Source: Pseudomonadota bacterium (GTDB lineage Bacteria; Pseudomonadota; Alphaproteobacteria; Rhizobiales; Aestuariivirgaceae). From it: DNA of 7,210 nt. Below are positions 1-5,944 of the stretch, piece after piece (the first letter of the stretch is position 1; each line of letters begins with the position of its first letter). The translations under genes were made by a program, and so were the position numbers. The stretch is taken from contig JAEKFU010000501.1 in assembly GCA_016522385.1 (NCBI GenBank), positions 1 through 7,210 of the forward strand, in the 5' to 3' direction. The notes below the pieces were generated by a model. The model did not search any database and was not told the origin of the DNA. It saw only the letters and a program-made list of their open reading frames with translations.

Positions 1-669
1 GTCTTCACCAAACAGATGGGTGCGGTGATAATTGTGATGCTGCAGGATCAGCGCGACCGGATCGTCCGTATCATCCAGCACCACGATGGCCGCAGTGTAG
101 TGGTCGAGCTGATGCCAATCGTTCAAGTCGCCCACCAGGCCGAGTGCAATCGTCTGCCAACCAAGTAGACCGGCCGGCAAGCCGGAATGCGGAAACACGG
201 CATGATAGGTAAGGAATTTGAATGTCCTGGCAGCATCGCCGAGTGCAACCGGTGCTTGCTCAATTCGACCATAGATCACCGGTGAAGGGACGTAATCGGC
301 AGACCAAGGGCGATGCGTGAACACGACGCGGGAATCATTGCGATGCCAGTTCAAAACATCGGCGGTGACGTGATGCGAGATCACGTTGCCACCGGCATCC
401 TTCAGCATGCCATGGGCAATGTAGTCCCGGTAGAAATCGACTGTCCCAGCGTGGCTGGCCGGCAAGAAAAACCGTGGTCTGTACCGTTCGAGCAAGGCCT
501 GTTGTTGCAGATTGGGCAATTCATCTGACGGCGGATGGGTGCCGAAAAACTCAGCAAAACCAGGGTACTGGGAGAAGTTGCCGGCATCGTCGCGGCTGGC
601 GGCAAGACCGGCCAACCCGATCACGGCAGCCGCAGTTATCACAATGGCACGCACGGCAGAATTTGGCAT
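1..669 (-). CDS. Unrecognised exported or membrane-anchored protein, C-terminus cut by window edge
   Basis: I translated this frame by hand: it stays open for 223 codons from an ATG at 669 to the left edge, so the C-terminus is missing. Residues 7-24 are one Arg followed by a hydrophobic stretch (AIVITAAAVIGLAGLAA), which suggests a signal peptide or N-terminal anchor and a periplasmic location. The rest is soluble-looking and rich in His and aromatic residues: RYRPRFFLPA near 62-71, VIYGRIE near 131-137, DWHQLDHYTAA near 184-194 and a QHHNYHRTH cluster at 210-218. I cannot name a family. The order of these blocks loosely recalls Vps62/DUF946-like proteins (an RP-x-hydrophobic block, then DW-x(n)-H), but that is weak. 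The start lies 6 nt after the hisG stop, without a good Shine-Dalgarno, so it probably belongs to the hisS-hisZ-hisG transcript and is translated by coupling. The reading frame is secure; the function is unknown. Confidence 0.8.
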   Translation of the reverse strand, partial: MPNSAVRAIVITAAAVIGLAGLAASRDDAGNFSQYPGFAEFFGTHPPSDELPNLQQQALLERYRPRFFLPASHAGTVDFYRDYIAHGMLKDAGGNVISHHVTADVLNWHRNDSRVVFTHRPWSADYVPSPVIYGRIEQAPVALGDAARTFKFLTYHAVFPHSGLPAGLLGWQTIALGLVGDLNDWHQLDHYTAAIVVLDDTDDPVALILQHHNYHRTHLFGED

Positions 670-675
670 CGGCCG

Positions 676-1371
676 TTACAGTACCGATTCCAGCCGATCT
701 CTCAAGTCAATGATTCGTGGTTGACCAGCCAGCGACTTGCGGCACGCCAACACCGCTTCCGACTTCAGTATAATGCCATCATCGAGCACTTTGAGCTGGT
801 TGGCTTCAAGGGTCGACCCGGTGGTCGTGATGTCGACAATCACTTCGGCTGTACCGGCGGCGGGCGCGCCCTCAGTTGCACCGAGGCTCTCAACGATGCG
901 GTACCCGGTGACACCCTTTTCGGCAAAGAACCGGCGGGTCAGCCCGCTGTATTTAGTGGCGACGCGCAACCGTCGGCCATGACCGGCATAAAAAGCTGCC
1001 GAGACTTCATCGAGATCACTCATCGTGGCAACATCCAACCAACATTTCGGCACCGCGACGATGACCTCCGCCGGCGCGAAACCAAGGCGCAAAGTGATAT
1101 CAAGCACGTTGTCAGCATCGGCAATGGCCTCATGCAGCAAGTCTTCCCCCGTGACACCGATATCGGTTGTGCCCTCTTTGAGCGCTTGGGCAATCTCGGT
1201 TGACGACAGAAAGGCGATCTCCACTCCACTCATGCCGTCAATGGTGCCGCGATAGCCGCGTGCTGATCCGGCACGCGCGACCTTGAAGCCGGCGCGGGCG
1301 AACAGACCTTGTGCCTGTTCCATGATGCGCCCCTTGGACGGCAACGCCATCATTAATGGCGCTTTGCTCAT
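676..1371 (-). CDS. hisG: ATP phosphoribosyltransferase catalytic subunit, short form (HisGs)
   Basis: Catalyses the first step of histidine biosynthesis in the cytoplasm: ATP + PRPP to N1-(5-phosphoribosyl)-ATP + diphosphate. The 231-residue protein shows LPSKGR at 10-15, GVTGEDLL at 72-79, RVATKY at 136-141 and the PRPP-binding loop VDITTTGSTL at 179-188, all typical of HisG. It stops soon after the second catalytic lobe and lacks the C-terminal ACT-like regulatory domain of the roughly 300-residue long form, so it is the short form that works only in complex with HisZ, encoded just upstream. The start at 1371 is chosen because its ATG overlaps the hisZ stop (ATGA) and GAGG lies about 7 nt upstream. 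The frame runs open to 1419, but the extra 16 residues lie inside hisZ and do not look like HisG. The stop is TAA. Histidine feedback would be expected through HisZ, as in the family. Confidence 0.96.
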   Translation of the reverse strand: MSKAPLMMALPSKGRIMEQAQGLFARAGFKVARAGSARGYRGTIDGMSGVEIAFLSSTEIAQALKEGTTDIGVTGEDLLHEAIADADNVLDITLRLGFAPAEVIVAVPKCWLDVATMSDLDEVSAAFYAGHGRRLRVATKYSGLTRRFFAEKGVTGYRIVESLGATEGAPAAGTAEVIVDITTTGSTLEANQLKVLDDGIILKSEAVLACRKSLAGQPRIIDLRDRLESVL

Positions 1372-2531
1372 GACCTGCCCTCTAAAGCTAACTGCAGACG
1401 TTCGGTGTAGATTGCGCAACCGACGGCGGGCACGCGCTTGCCGGCTCCGATGTCGGACATCATGTCGTCATAGCGCCCACCACCGGCGATTGTACGTGTC
1501 CCCCCGTCGGGTCCGGCGATTTCAATCTGAAAGACCAGGCCGGTATAGTATTCAAGACTTCGTCCAAAGACGGCAACGAACTCGAATTCGTCGACAGCCA
1601 GTTCCTTTTGGCGGAAGAGCTCAATCCGGTTCTGCAGGCGTTGGGCGGCGTGGATCATGTTGCCGCCGATCTCTTCGGCCAGAGCGCCAACCTCACCCGC
1701 AGCATCGGGCAGCGCGCCGCGGATCACCAGGTAATCATCGATCTGTGCACTGTCGGCGGCAGCCAGCGGACTTTCCAGACGGTCGGCTGCCTTTTCAGCA
1801 AGACGCCCGGCAATCTCCGAAATCTCACGGTCGCCAACAAGCTCGAGACCCTGCTGGTCGAGCTCGGCTTCTACAAGGGCCGTCGCGGTGGCTAAATCGG
1901 CATCGGCCAGTTCGTCAATCAAAGGCGAAATTGAAGTGCGCCGGCGTTTGGCCGAACCTGTCAGGGTCTGCAGCAATGCCCGGAAAGCGCGCGGCCGCCA
2001 GAAATGATGATGTAAGCGGCGGCGCCAGCGTTCTGGCATATCAAGCGAGGCCAGCAACGCATGAAACAAGCCGAGGTCGCCGAGACGGACCGTGTAGTCC
2101 TTGAGGCCTGCGGCCTTTAGCGCCTGAAGCGTGAGGGCCAGCACCTCGGCTTCGGCGGCTTCGGCATCATCGGCGCCGAACCACTCTATGCCGGCCTGGT
2201 GGAATTCATGCGGGTATTGGCCAGGTTGATAGCGGAACGCGGGACCGCTGTAGCAATAGCTTGCTTCGTCGGCAGGATCGGCAACATGGCTGAGGTGAAA
2301 TCGGCAAGCCGGAACGGTGAGATCGGGTCTCAAGCATTGTTCACGGCCCTCCGGGTCGGTGAAGACAAAGGTGCGCGAACGGATGTCTTCACCGGAGCGG
2401 TCAAGAAACACATCGGCCGGTTGCAGGATGTCGGGCGAAATATAGTCGAAACCTGCCGTCTCGAATTCACTCGTCAACGTGGCGGTCAATGCATCAAGGG
2501 CACGGCGTTCACCGGACGTTTTGCCGGGCAT
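1368..2531 (-). CDS. hisZ: ATP phosphoribosyltransferase regulatory subunit HisZ
   Basis: A catalytically inactive paralogue of class II histidyl-tRNA synthetase that assembles with short HisG, is needed for its activity and carries histidine feedback control (family knowledge). The 387 residues keep the HisRS core fold: LRPDLTVP at 67-74, a motif-2-like block from YSGPAFRYQPG (94-104) through HEFHQAGIEWFG (108-119), RSLEYYTG at 324-331 in place of the HisRS RGLDYYTG, and GGGRYDDM at 350-357. The HisRS anticodon-binding domain is absent: the protein ends shortly after the last core motif, which separates it from a true synthetase. The ATG at 2531 lies 2 nt after the hisS stop, with GAGAG about 6 nt upstream inside the end of hisS. 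Its TGA overlaps the hisG start by 4 nt, suggesting translational coupling and balanced amounts of the two subunits. Confidence 0.95.
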   Translation of the reverse strand: MPGKTSGERRALDALTATLTSEFETAGFDYISPDILQPADVFLDRSGEDIRSRTFVFTDPEGREQCLRPDLTVPACRFHLSHVADPADEASYCYSGPAFRYQPGQYPHEFHQAGIEWFGADDAEAAEAEVLALTLQALKAAGLKDYTVRLGDLGLFHALLASLDMPERWRRRLHHHFWRPRAFRALLQTLTGSAKRRRTSISPLIDELADADLATATALVEAELDQQGLELVGDREISEIAGRLAEKAADRLESPLAAADSAQIDDYLVIRGALPDAAGEVGALAEEIGGNMIHAAQRLQNRIELFRQKELAVDEFEFVAVFGRSLEYYTGLVFQIEIAGPDGGTRTIAGGGRYDDMMSDIGAGKRVPAVGCAIYTERLQLALEGRS

Positions 2532-2533
2532 GA

Positions 2534-3982
2534 TCAGCTCTCGTAGCGGTTGAGGACATCCTGAACCGCACTGACGAGTTTTTCACGTGGTACCGACACC
2601 TGGGCGGCGCGCGCTTCGGTCCAATCCTTGCGGCTTTCGATGGCCTCGGACAGTCTGGCGCCTTCGATCAAGTCCTTGACCTGCACCTTGCCGGCGGCGT
2701 GTTCATCGGCGCCCTGGATCACCGCAACAGCACAGCCACGGCGGTCGGCATAACGTAGCTGTTTGCCGAAATCCTTCGGATTGCCCTGGAACAGTTCGGC
2801 GCGGATGCGGGCATCCCGCAGGTCCTGAACCATTGCCTGATAGCGACCAATGCTTTCGGCATCGCGATCCATCACGCAGACCAGGACCGGCGGCTTGATA
2901 TCAGAAGCGCCGAGCCGGCCAAGGTTTTTCAACGCGGTCATTAGGCGGGATACGCCGATGGAGAACCCGGTGGCTGGCACCTGTTGGCCGGTAAAACGCT
3001 GAACGAGGCCGTCATAGCGCCCGCCACCGGCCACCGAGCCGAACTGCACGGACTCGCCTTTCTCGTTGGTCACATCGAAAAGCAAATCGCACTCATAGAC
3101 GGGGCCGGTATAGTAATCGAGCCCGCGAACCACGGATGGATCGACCTTGATGCGATCGGCTTCATAACCGGCCGCTCGGACGAGATGCTCAATTGTTGCC
3201 AGCTCGGTCACGCCTTCATTGTCATCGACCGTGCCCGTCTCGACATATTCGACAACGTGCTCGACCTGTGCGCCATCCAGTCCGGCGCCCCTGGTGAAAT
3301 CGCCGCTATCATCCTTGCGCCCATCCCCGAGCAGAAGCCGCACGCCCTCGATGCCGAACTTGTCAAGCTTGTCGATGGCACGCAGCACACTGACACGCGT
3401 GCCGGCATTTTCCTCACCGCCAAGACCTGCCGCTTCCAGAACACCATCGAGCACCTTGCGGTTGTTGACACGCACCACATAGTCGCCACGCTTGATGCCT
3501 AGCGCCTCCATGGTGTCGGCCATCATCATACACATTTCAGCGTCCGCAGTGAGGGTAGGGGCGCCGACCGTGTCGGCATCGAACTGCATGAACTGGCGGT
3601 ACCGGCCGGGGCCCGGCTTTTCGTTGCGAAACACGTATCCGGCTCGATAGGTGCGGTGCGGCAACTGGATCTCGTTGATATTTTCGGCGATATAGCGGGC
3701 GAGCGGCGCGGTCAGGTCGTAGCGCAGACTCATCCATTGATCATCGTCATCGGTCAGTGAAAATACACCCTCATTGGGCCGGTCGGCATCGGGCAGAAAC
3801 TTGCCTAGCGCGTCAGTGTACTCGAACATTGGCGTCTCGAGCGGATCGAAACCATAAAGCTCAAAGACCTCGCGAATGGCGGCAATCATTTGATCGGTGG
3901 CGCGGATGTCATTGGCCGACCGATCGACAAAGCCACGCGGCAGCCGCGCCTTTGGCCGGAGGGTTTTCTTCTTCTTGGCCAT
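2534..3982 (-). CDS. hisS: Histidyl-tRNA synthetase, alphaproteobacterial type
   Basis: Class II aminoacyl-tRNA synthetase that charges tRNA-His with histidine in the cytoplasm. The 482 residues contain LRYDLTAPLARY at 86-97, motif 2 from VFRNEKPGPGRYRQF (117-131) to DADTVG (135-140) with R119 in the ATP-binding position, the histidine-specific RGLDYYTGPVYE at 286-297, AGGGRYDGL at 318-326, motif 3 GFSIGVSRL at 339-347, and a C-terminal anticodon-binding domain from about 364. It is longer than the roughly 420-residue E. coli type. Its motif 2 reads EKPGPGR where most bacterial enzymes read ExPQxGR, a hallmark of the alphaproteobacterial group that charges tRNA-His lacking G-1. The N-terminus is lysine-rich (MAKKKK). 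The ATG at 3982 is the only sensible start; I see no strong Shine-Dalgarno before it. It is the first gene of the his unit, so the promoter should lie in 3983-4184 or further upstream. Confidence 0.97.
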   Translation of the reverse strand: MAKKKKTLRPKARLPRGFVDRSANDIRATDQMIAAIREVFELYGFDPLETPMFEYTDALGKFLPDADRPNEGVFSLTDDDDQWMSLRYDLTAPLARYIAENINEIQLPHRTYRAGYVFRNEKPGPGRYRQFMQFDADTVGAPTLTADAEMCMMMADTMEALGIKRGDYVVRVNNRKVLDGVLEAAGLGGEENAGTRVSVLRAIDKLDKFGIEGVRLLLGDGRKDDSGDFTRGAGLDGAQVEHVVEYVETGTVDDNEGVTELATIEHLVRAAGYEADRIKVDPSVVRGLDYYTGPVYECDLLFDVTNEKGESVQFGSVAGGGRYDGLVQRFTGQQVPATGFSIGVSRLMTALKNLGRLGASDIKPPVLVCVMDRDAESIGRYQAMVQDLRDARIRAELFQGNPKDFGKQLRYADRRGCAVAVIQGADEHAAGKVQVKDLIEGARLSEAIESRKDWTEARAAQVSVPREKLVSAVQDVLNRYES

Positions 3983-4011
3983 GAAATTATCGTTTCTGTC
4001 AGAACGGCTTT

Positions 4012-4066
4012 GGGTTCTAGAGCATGAACCGGCAAAGGGGAACCACTTTTCGGTGATCTAAGACCC
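4012..4066. repeat. Degenerate interspersed palindrome with CTAGAGCATG start
   Basis: An imperfect inverted repeat in the short region before hisS. The outer left arm GGGTTCTAGA (4012-4021) matches the reverse complement of the right arm TCTAAGACCC (4057-4066) at 8 of 10 positions. Inner pairs are CGG with CCG and CAAAG with CTTTT, around a loop containing GGGGAACCA. CTAGAGCATGA followed by a CCGG-AAAG block and a CACTTTTCGG block resembles, from memory, an abundant palindromic repeat family of Hyphomicrobiales genomes. It sits about 30 bp before the hisS start and would lie in the leader if transcription begins upstream of it. There is no T-run after it in either direction, so it does not look like a classical terminator. 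Confidence 0.55.
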
Positions 4067-4095
4067 AAACCGGCGCTTCAGCTGACTTGCTGGGG

Positions 4096-4112
4096 CTTGG
4101 ACCCAAGGGTCC
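4096..4112. promoter_or_regulatory. Compact overlapping dyads upstream of hisS
   Basis: Two short perfect dyads overlap here: CTTGG-AC-CCAAG (4096-4107) and GGACCC-AA-GGGTCC (4099-4112). They lie between the end of the FAH-family gene and hisS, about 115-130 bp before the hisS start. They could be a protein-binding site controlling the his unit. A 2-nt loop is too short for a good RNA hairpin and there is no following T-tract. No convincing promoter pair was found nearby: a TTGACA on the minus strand at 4169-4164 has no good -10 at a normal distance. The dyads are visible; any role is a guess. Confidence 0.25.
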
Positions 4113-4184
4113 GTTGAACCCGTTGCACAGTTGACAGATCAGTTCCCGGGTCAGTCCCGAAGATGTCAAATCGCGAAAGGTAGG

Positions 4185-5030
4185 TCAGCTATCGCGGACG
4201 ACCTTTTGCGTCTGTGTTCCCAAGCCATCAATGCCCAGGTGCATAAGGTCACCGGGCTTGAGGAAACGTTGCGGCTTCATGCCCATGCCTACACCGTGCG
4301 GCGTGCCGGTGCAGATGAGATCGCCGGGTTCGAGTGTGAAGAATTTCGAGACGTACCAGACAATATGGGCCACCGAGAAGATCATATTGGCGGTGTTGCC
4401 GTCCTGCATGCGCTTGCCGTTGACCTCCAGCCATAGGTTGAGGCGCTGCGGGTTGCCGATCTCATCGGTGGTGGCGATCCATGGGCCGACCGGACCGAAG
4501 GTGTCATAGGACTTGCCCTTCACCCACTGGCCGGAACGTCCCGACTGGAAGTGTCGCTCGGAGACATCATTGACTAGGCAATAGCCAGCGACATGGCGCA
4601 GCGCATCGCGCTTGACGATGTTCTTGGCGCGGGTGCCGATGACAACGCCGAGTTCGACTTCCCAGTCACTTTTCTTCGAACCCTTGGGGAGACTGACATC
4701 ATCATTGGGGCCGTTCAGGCAGCTCAAGTGCTTGGTGAAAATTATCGGTTCCGCCGGTTCGTCCAGTTTGGACTCCTTAGCGTGGTCGGAATAATTGAGG
4801 CCTATGGCGACAAATTTCTGAAAACCAGTAAGCGGTACGCCGAACCGCTTCTTGCCTTTGACCCGCGGCAGCTTTTCCGGGTTCAGACGGGCCAGCTTAG
4901 CCAGGTTCTTGGGCGCCAACATGTCCGGTGTGATGTCGTCAATCTCTCCTGAGAGATCGCGGATACGGCCGGCATCGTCCAACAGACCGGGTTTTTCGCG
5001 GCCAGCCGCGCCATAACGTACGAGTTTCAT
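4185..5030 (-). CDS. Fumarylacetoacetate hydrolase (FAH) family protein
   Basis: A 281-residue cytoplasmic, metal-dependent enzyme of the FAH superfamily, which hydrolyses, decarboxylates or isomerises beta-diketo and keto-acid substrates. The N-terminal part (1-70) matches proteins of the MKLxRYG...EKPGLLD type. The catalytic core begins with GLNYSDHAKE at 77-86. The acidic metal ligands expected for the family are visible: E124 and E126 in WEVELGVVIG, and D155 in VNDVSERH. KGKSYDTFGPVGPW (171-184) and TGTPHGVG (241-248) complete the active-site region; the latter is usually TGTPPGVG. Close relatives are variously annotated as 2-hydroxyhepta-2,4-diene-1,7-dioate isomerase, 2,4-diketo-3-deoxy-sugar-acid hydrolase or ureidoglycolate lyase, so the substrate cannot be fixed from sequence. 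The start at 5030 is supported by AGGGGA 9 nt upstream. The gene is second in a unit with the hypothetical gene 13 nt upstream. Confidence 0.93.
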   Translation of the reverse strand: MKLVRYGAAGREKPGLLDDAGRIRDLSGEIDDITPDMLAPKNLAKLARLNPEKLPRVKGKKRFGVPLTGFQKFVAIGLNYSDHAKESKLDEPAEPIIFTKHLSCLNGPNDDVSLPKGSKKSDWEVELGVVIGTRAKNIVKRDALRHVAGYCLVNDVSERHFQSGRSGQWVKGKSYDTFGPVGPWIATTDEIGNPQRLNLWLEVNGKRMQDGNTANMIFSVAHIVWYVSKFFTLEPGDLICTGTPHGVGMGMKPQRFLKPGDLMHLGIDGLGTQTQKVVRDS

Positions 5031-5039
5031 CTATATATG

Positions 5040-5045
5040 TCCCCT
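5040..5045 (-). promoter_or_regulatory. Ribosome binding site of the FAH-family gene, overlapping the preceding stop
   Basis: On the minus strand AGGGGA (5045 to 5040) lies 9 nt before the ATG at 5030. It overlaps the TAG stop (5046-5044) of the upstream hypothetical gene, so ribosomes ending on that gene would arrive on this site. This supports co-translation of the two genes and fixes the FAH-family start. Confidence 0.65.
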
Positions 5046-5679
5046 AAAAACCGTCCGCGCTGGGATGCCAGACGGGGTCATAGCCAGTTGCCAAAATGCC
5101 GATGGTGGTTGGTGGTGTCAAAGGGTCGAGCAAAGGTATTCCTGTCAATGGAATGGCGCGATCGTAACCTCGTGTTGTCCAGCGCAAGAGCTTGCCCTTG
5201 CGCCGCGCCCAAGCATGGCTGTCGTGATCAAACATAGTACCGTCCGGGCATTCACGGGCATCGATGGGAATTACGTCTCCTGACATTCGCTCACGATGCA
5301 GCAACACATCCATTTCTGCGGCATAGAGACGATGTCTCGCTGCCGGCAGACCGGGAACGCTGGCGCAGAGTGCTTCATACGCTGCAAAAAAGGACTTGGC
5401 GGCGCTGTGACGGCATTCGAAACACGGGCGATGGCCTGCGGCAAGGGCGGTTACCTCATCAAGAAAGAACAGCTCGGTATAGCTGTCGGCCATCACCTTC
5501 CTGCGCCGGTCTTTGAAGTCCAATACACAGATGATCCACTGGCGCGAGGCCCAGCGGCGCTTGGTCAAGGTGCGGGTTCGCAGGTCATGTATGCGACCGC
5601 CGCGATTGCCCATAAACAGGCCGCGGGCCGGACTTGCAATGATGTCGCCAAATGGCGTCACGCGGTTTTGCAACGGCAT
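5044..5679 (-). CDS. Conserved hypothetical protein with HRPCFECRH motif
   Basis: A 211-residue protein that looks like a conserved uncharacterised alphaproteobacterial family; I know no function for it. It is soluble, with no signal peptide or membrane segment. Recognisable blocks are MPLQNRVTPFG at the start, RGLFMGNRGGRIHD (19-32), RRWASRQWIIC (41-51), YTELFFLDEVTALAAGHRPCFECR (67-90; quoted only as positions and key residues H83, C86, C89), and CPDGTMFDHDSHAWARRKG (144-162). C86-x-x-C89 with H83 and H91 could bind a metal such as zinc, but no second cysteine pair is seen, and the acidic-His segment DHDSHAW may complete a site. The ATG at 5679 fits the MPLQNR start typical of the family, although its Shine-Dalgarno is weak. 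It is the first gene of a two-gene unit with the FAH-family gene. Coding is secure because the translation is family-like and spans the frame without overlap. Confidence 0.85.
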   Translation of the reverse strand: MPLQNRVTPFGDIIASPARGLFMGNRGGRIHDLRTRTLTKRRWASRQWIICVLDFKDRRRKVMADSYTELFFLDEVTALAAGHRPCFECRHSAAKSFFAAYEALCASVPGLPAARHRLYAAEMDVLLHRERMSGDVIPIDARECPDGTMFDHDSHAWARRKGKLLRWTTRGYDRAIPLTGIPLLDPLTPPTTIGILATGYDPVWHPSADGF

Positions 5680-5751
5680 TGCCGCACACTAGATCTTGGA
5701 GAACACGCGGTCATTCGATGGAGCAAATTCAGTTCACTTGGTCAGATCAAG

Positions 5752-5781
5752 TCTGGTTTTGTCCCAAACATCAAAACCAGA
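5752..5781. promoter_or_regulatory. Ten-base-pair perfect inverted repeat (hairpin or operator)
   Basis: TCTGGTTTTG (5752-5761) and CAAAACCAGA (5772-5781) are exact reverse complements around a 10-nt loop. AAG just outside on the left and CTT on the right could extend the stem past a small bulge. It lies about 75-100 bp before the start of the hypothetical gene on the minus strand, in an AT-rich stretch. There is no run of T after it on either strand, so a standard terminator is unlikely. An operator, an mRNA leader hairpin or part of an interspersed repeat are all possible. Confidence 0.45.
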
Positions 5782-5816
5782 AAACTTAAACGACTTCAAT
5801 ATAATAGACAAAATTT

Positions 5817-5856
5817 CACGCTTAAGTTGACTCCATTTCAAACGAACGTGCTCTAG
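5817..5856. repeat. Second CTAGAGCA-type degenerate palindrome
   Basis: Read on the minus strand from 5856 this begins CTAGAGCACG, close to the CTAGAGCATG that opens the palindrome before hisS. CACG and CGTG at its ends (5817-5820 and 5847-5850) pair, and TTGA pairs with TCAA inside, around AATGGAG. The stem is imperfect. It appears to be another degenerate interspersed palindrome of the kind scattered through Hyphomicrobiales intergenic regions. The inner sequences of the two copies differ, so they may belong to different subfamilies. Confidence 0.4.
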
Positions 5857-5925
5857 GCGCGGAGCGTAGCGCGATGTGGTGCACCGGGCAAGCTTCGCAA
5901 CGACACCGATTGGCTGTTTTGACCC

Positions 5926-5942
5926 GCCGACGGCCGGTCGGC
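5926..5942. promoter_or_regulatory. GC-rich dyad GCCGAC-N5-GTCGGC
   Basis: Perfect 6-bp arms GCCGAC and GTCGGC flank GGCCG, 65-81 bp before the AllA-like start. On the RNA this would be a stable short hairpin; on DNA it could be a binding site. Only three bases separate it from the first TTGCAA palindrome. There is no T-tract after it, so it is not a clear terminator. Its role is unknown. Confidence 0.3.
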
Positions 5943-5944
5943 AA

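Noticed and set aside
535..1203. 222-codon open frame on the plus strand
   Set aside because: It lies opposite hisG and the start of the unknown gene, has no family-like sequence and no ribosome binding site. It is an antisense shadow of GC-rich coding DNA.
1372..1419. N-terminal extension of hisG by 16 residues
   Set aside because: The extension sits inside hisZ and does not look like HisG. The ATG at 1371 has a ribosome binding site and the common ATGA overlap.
1283..2104. 273-codon open frame on the plus strand
   Set aside because: Its product is an Arg-rich, low-complexity sequence typical of an antisense frame, and it lies wholly opposite hisZ and hisG.
4131..4169. TTGACA (plus) and TTGACA (minus) facing each other, possible divergent -35 elements or inverted repeat
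   Set aside because: Neither has a good -10 hexamer at 16-18 bp. The arms are only 6 bp and 27 bp apart, so chance is likely.
5860..5885. Stretch resembling the 5' end and D-arm of a tRNA (CGGAGCGTAGCGC...GGTGCACC)
   Set aside because: The D-stem does not pair cleanly, and no anticodon arm, T-arm or matching acceptor strand follows. A chance likeness, or at most an unrecognisable remnant.
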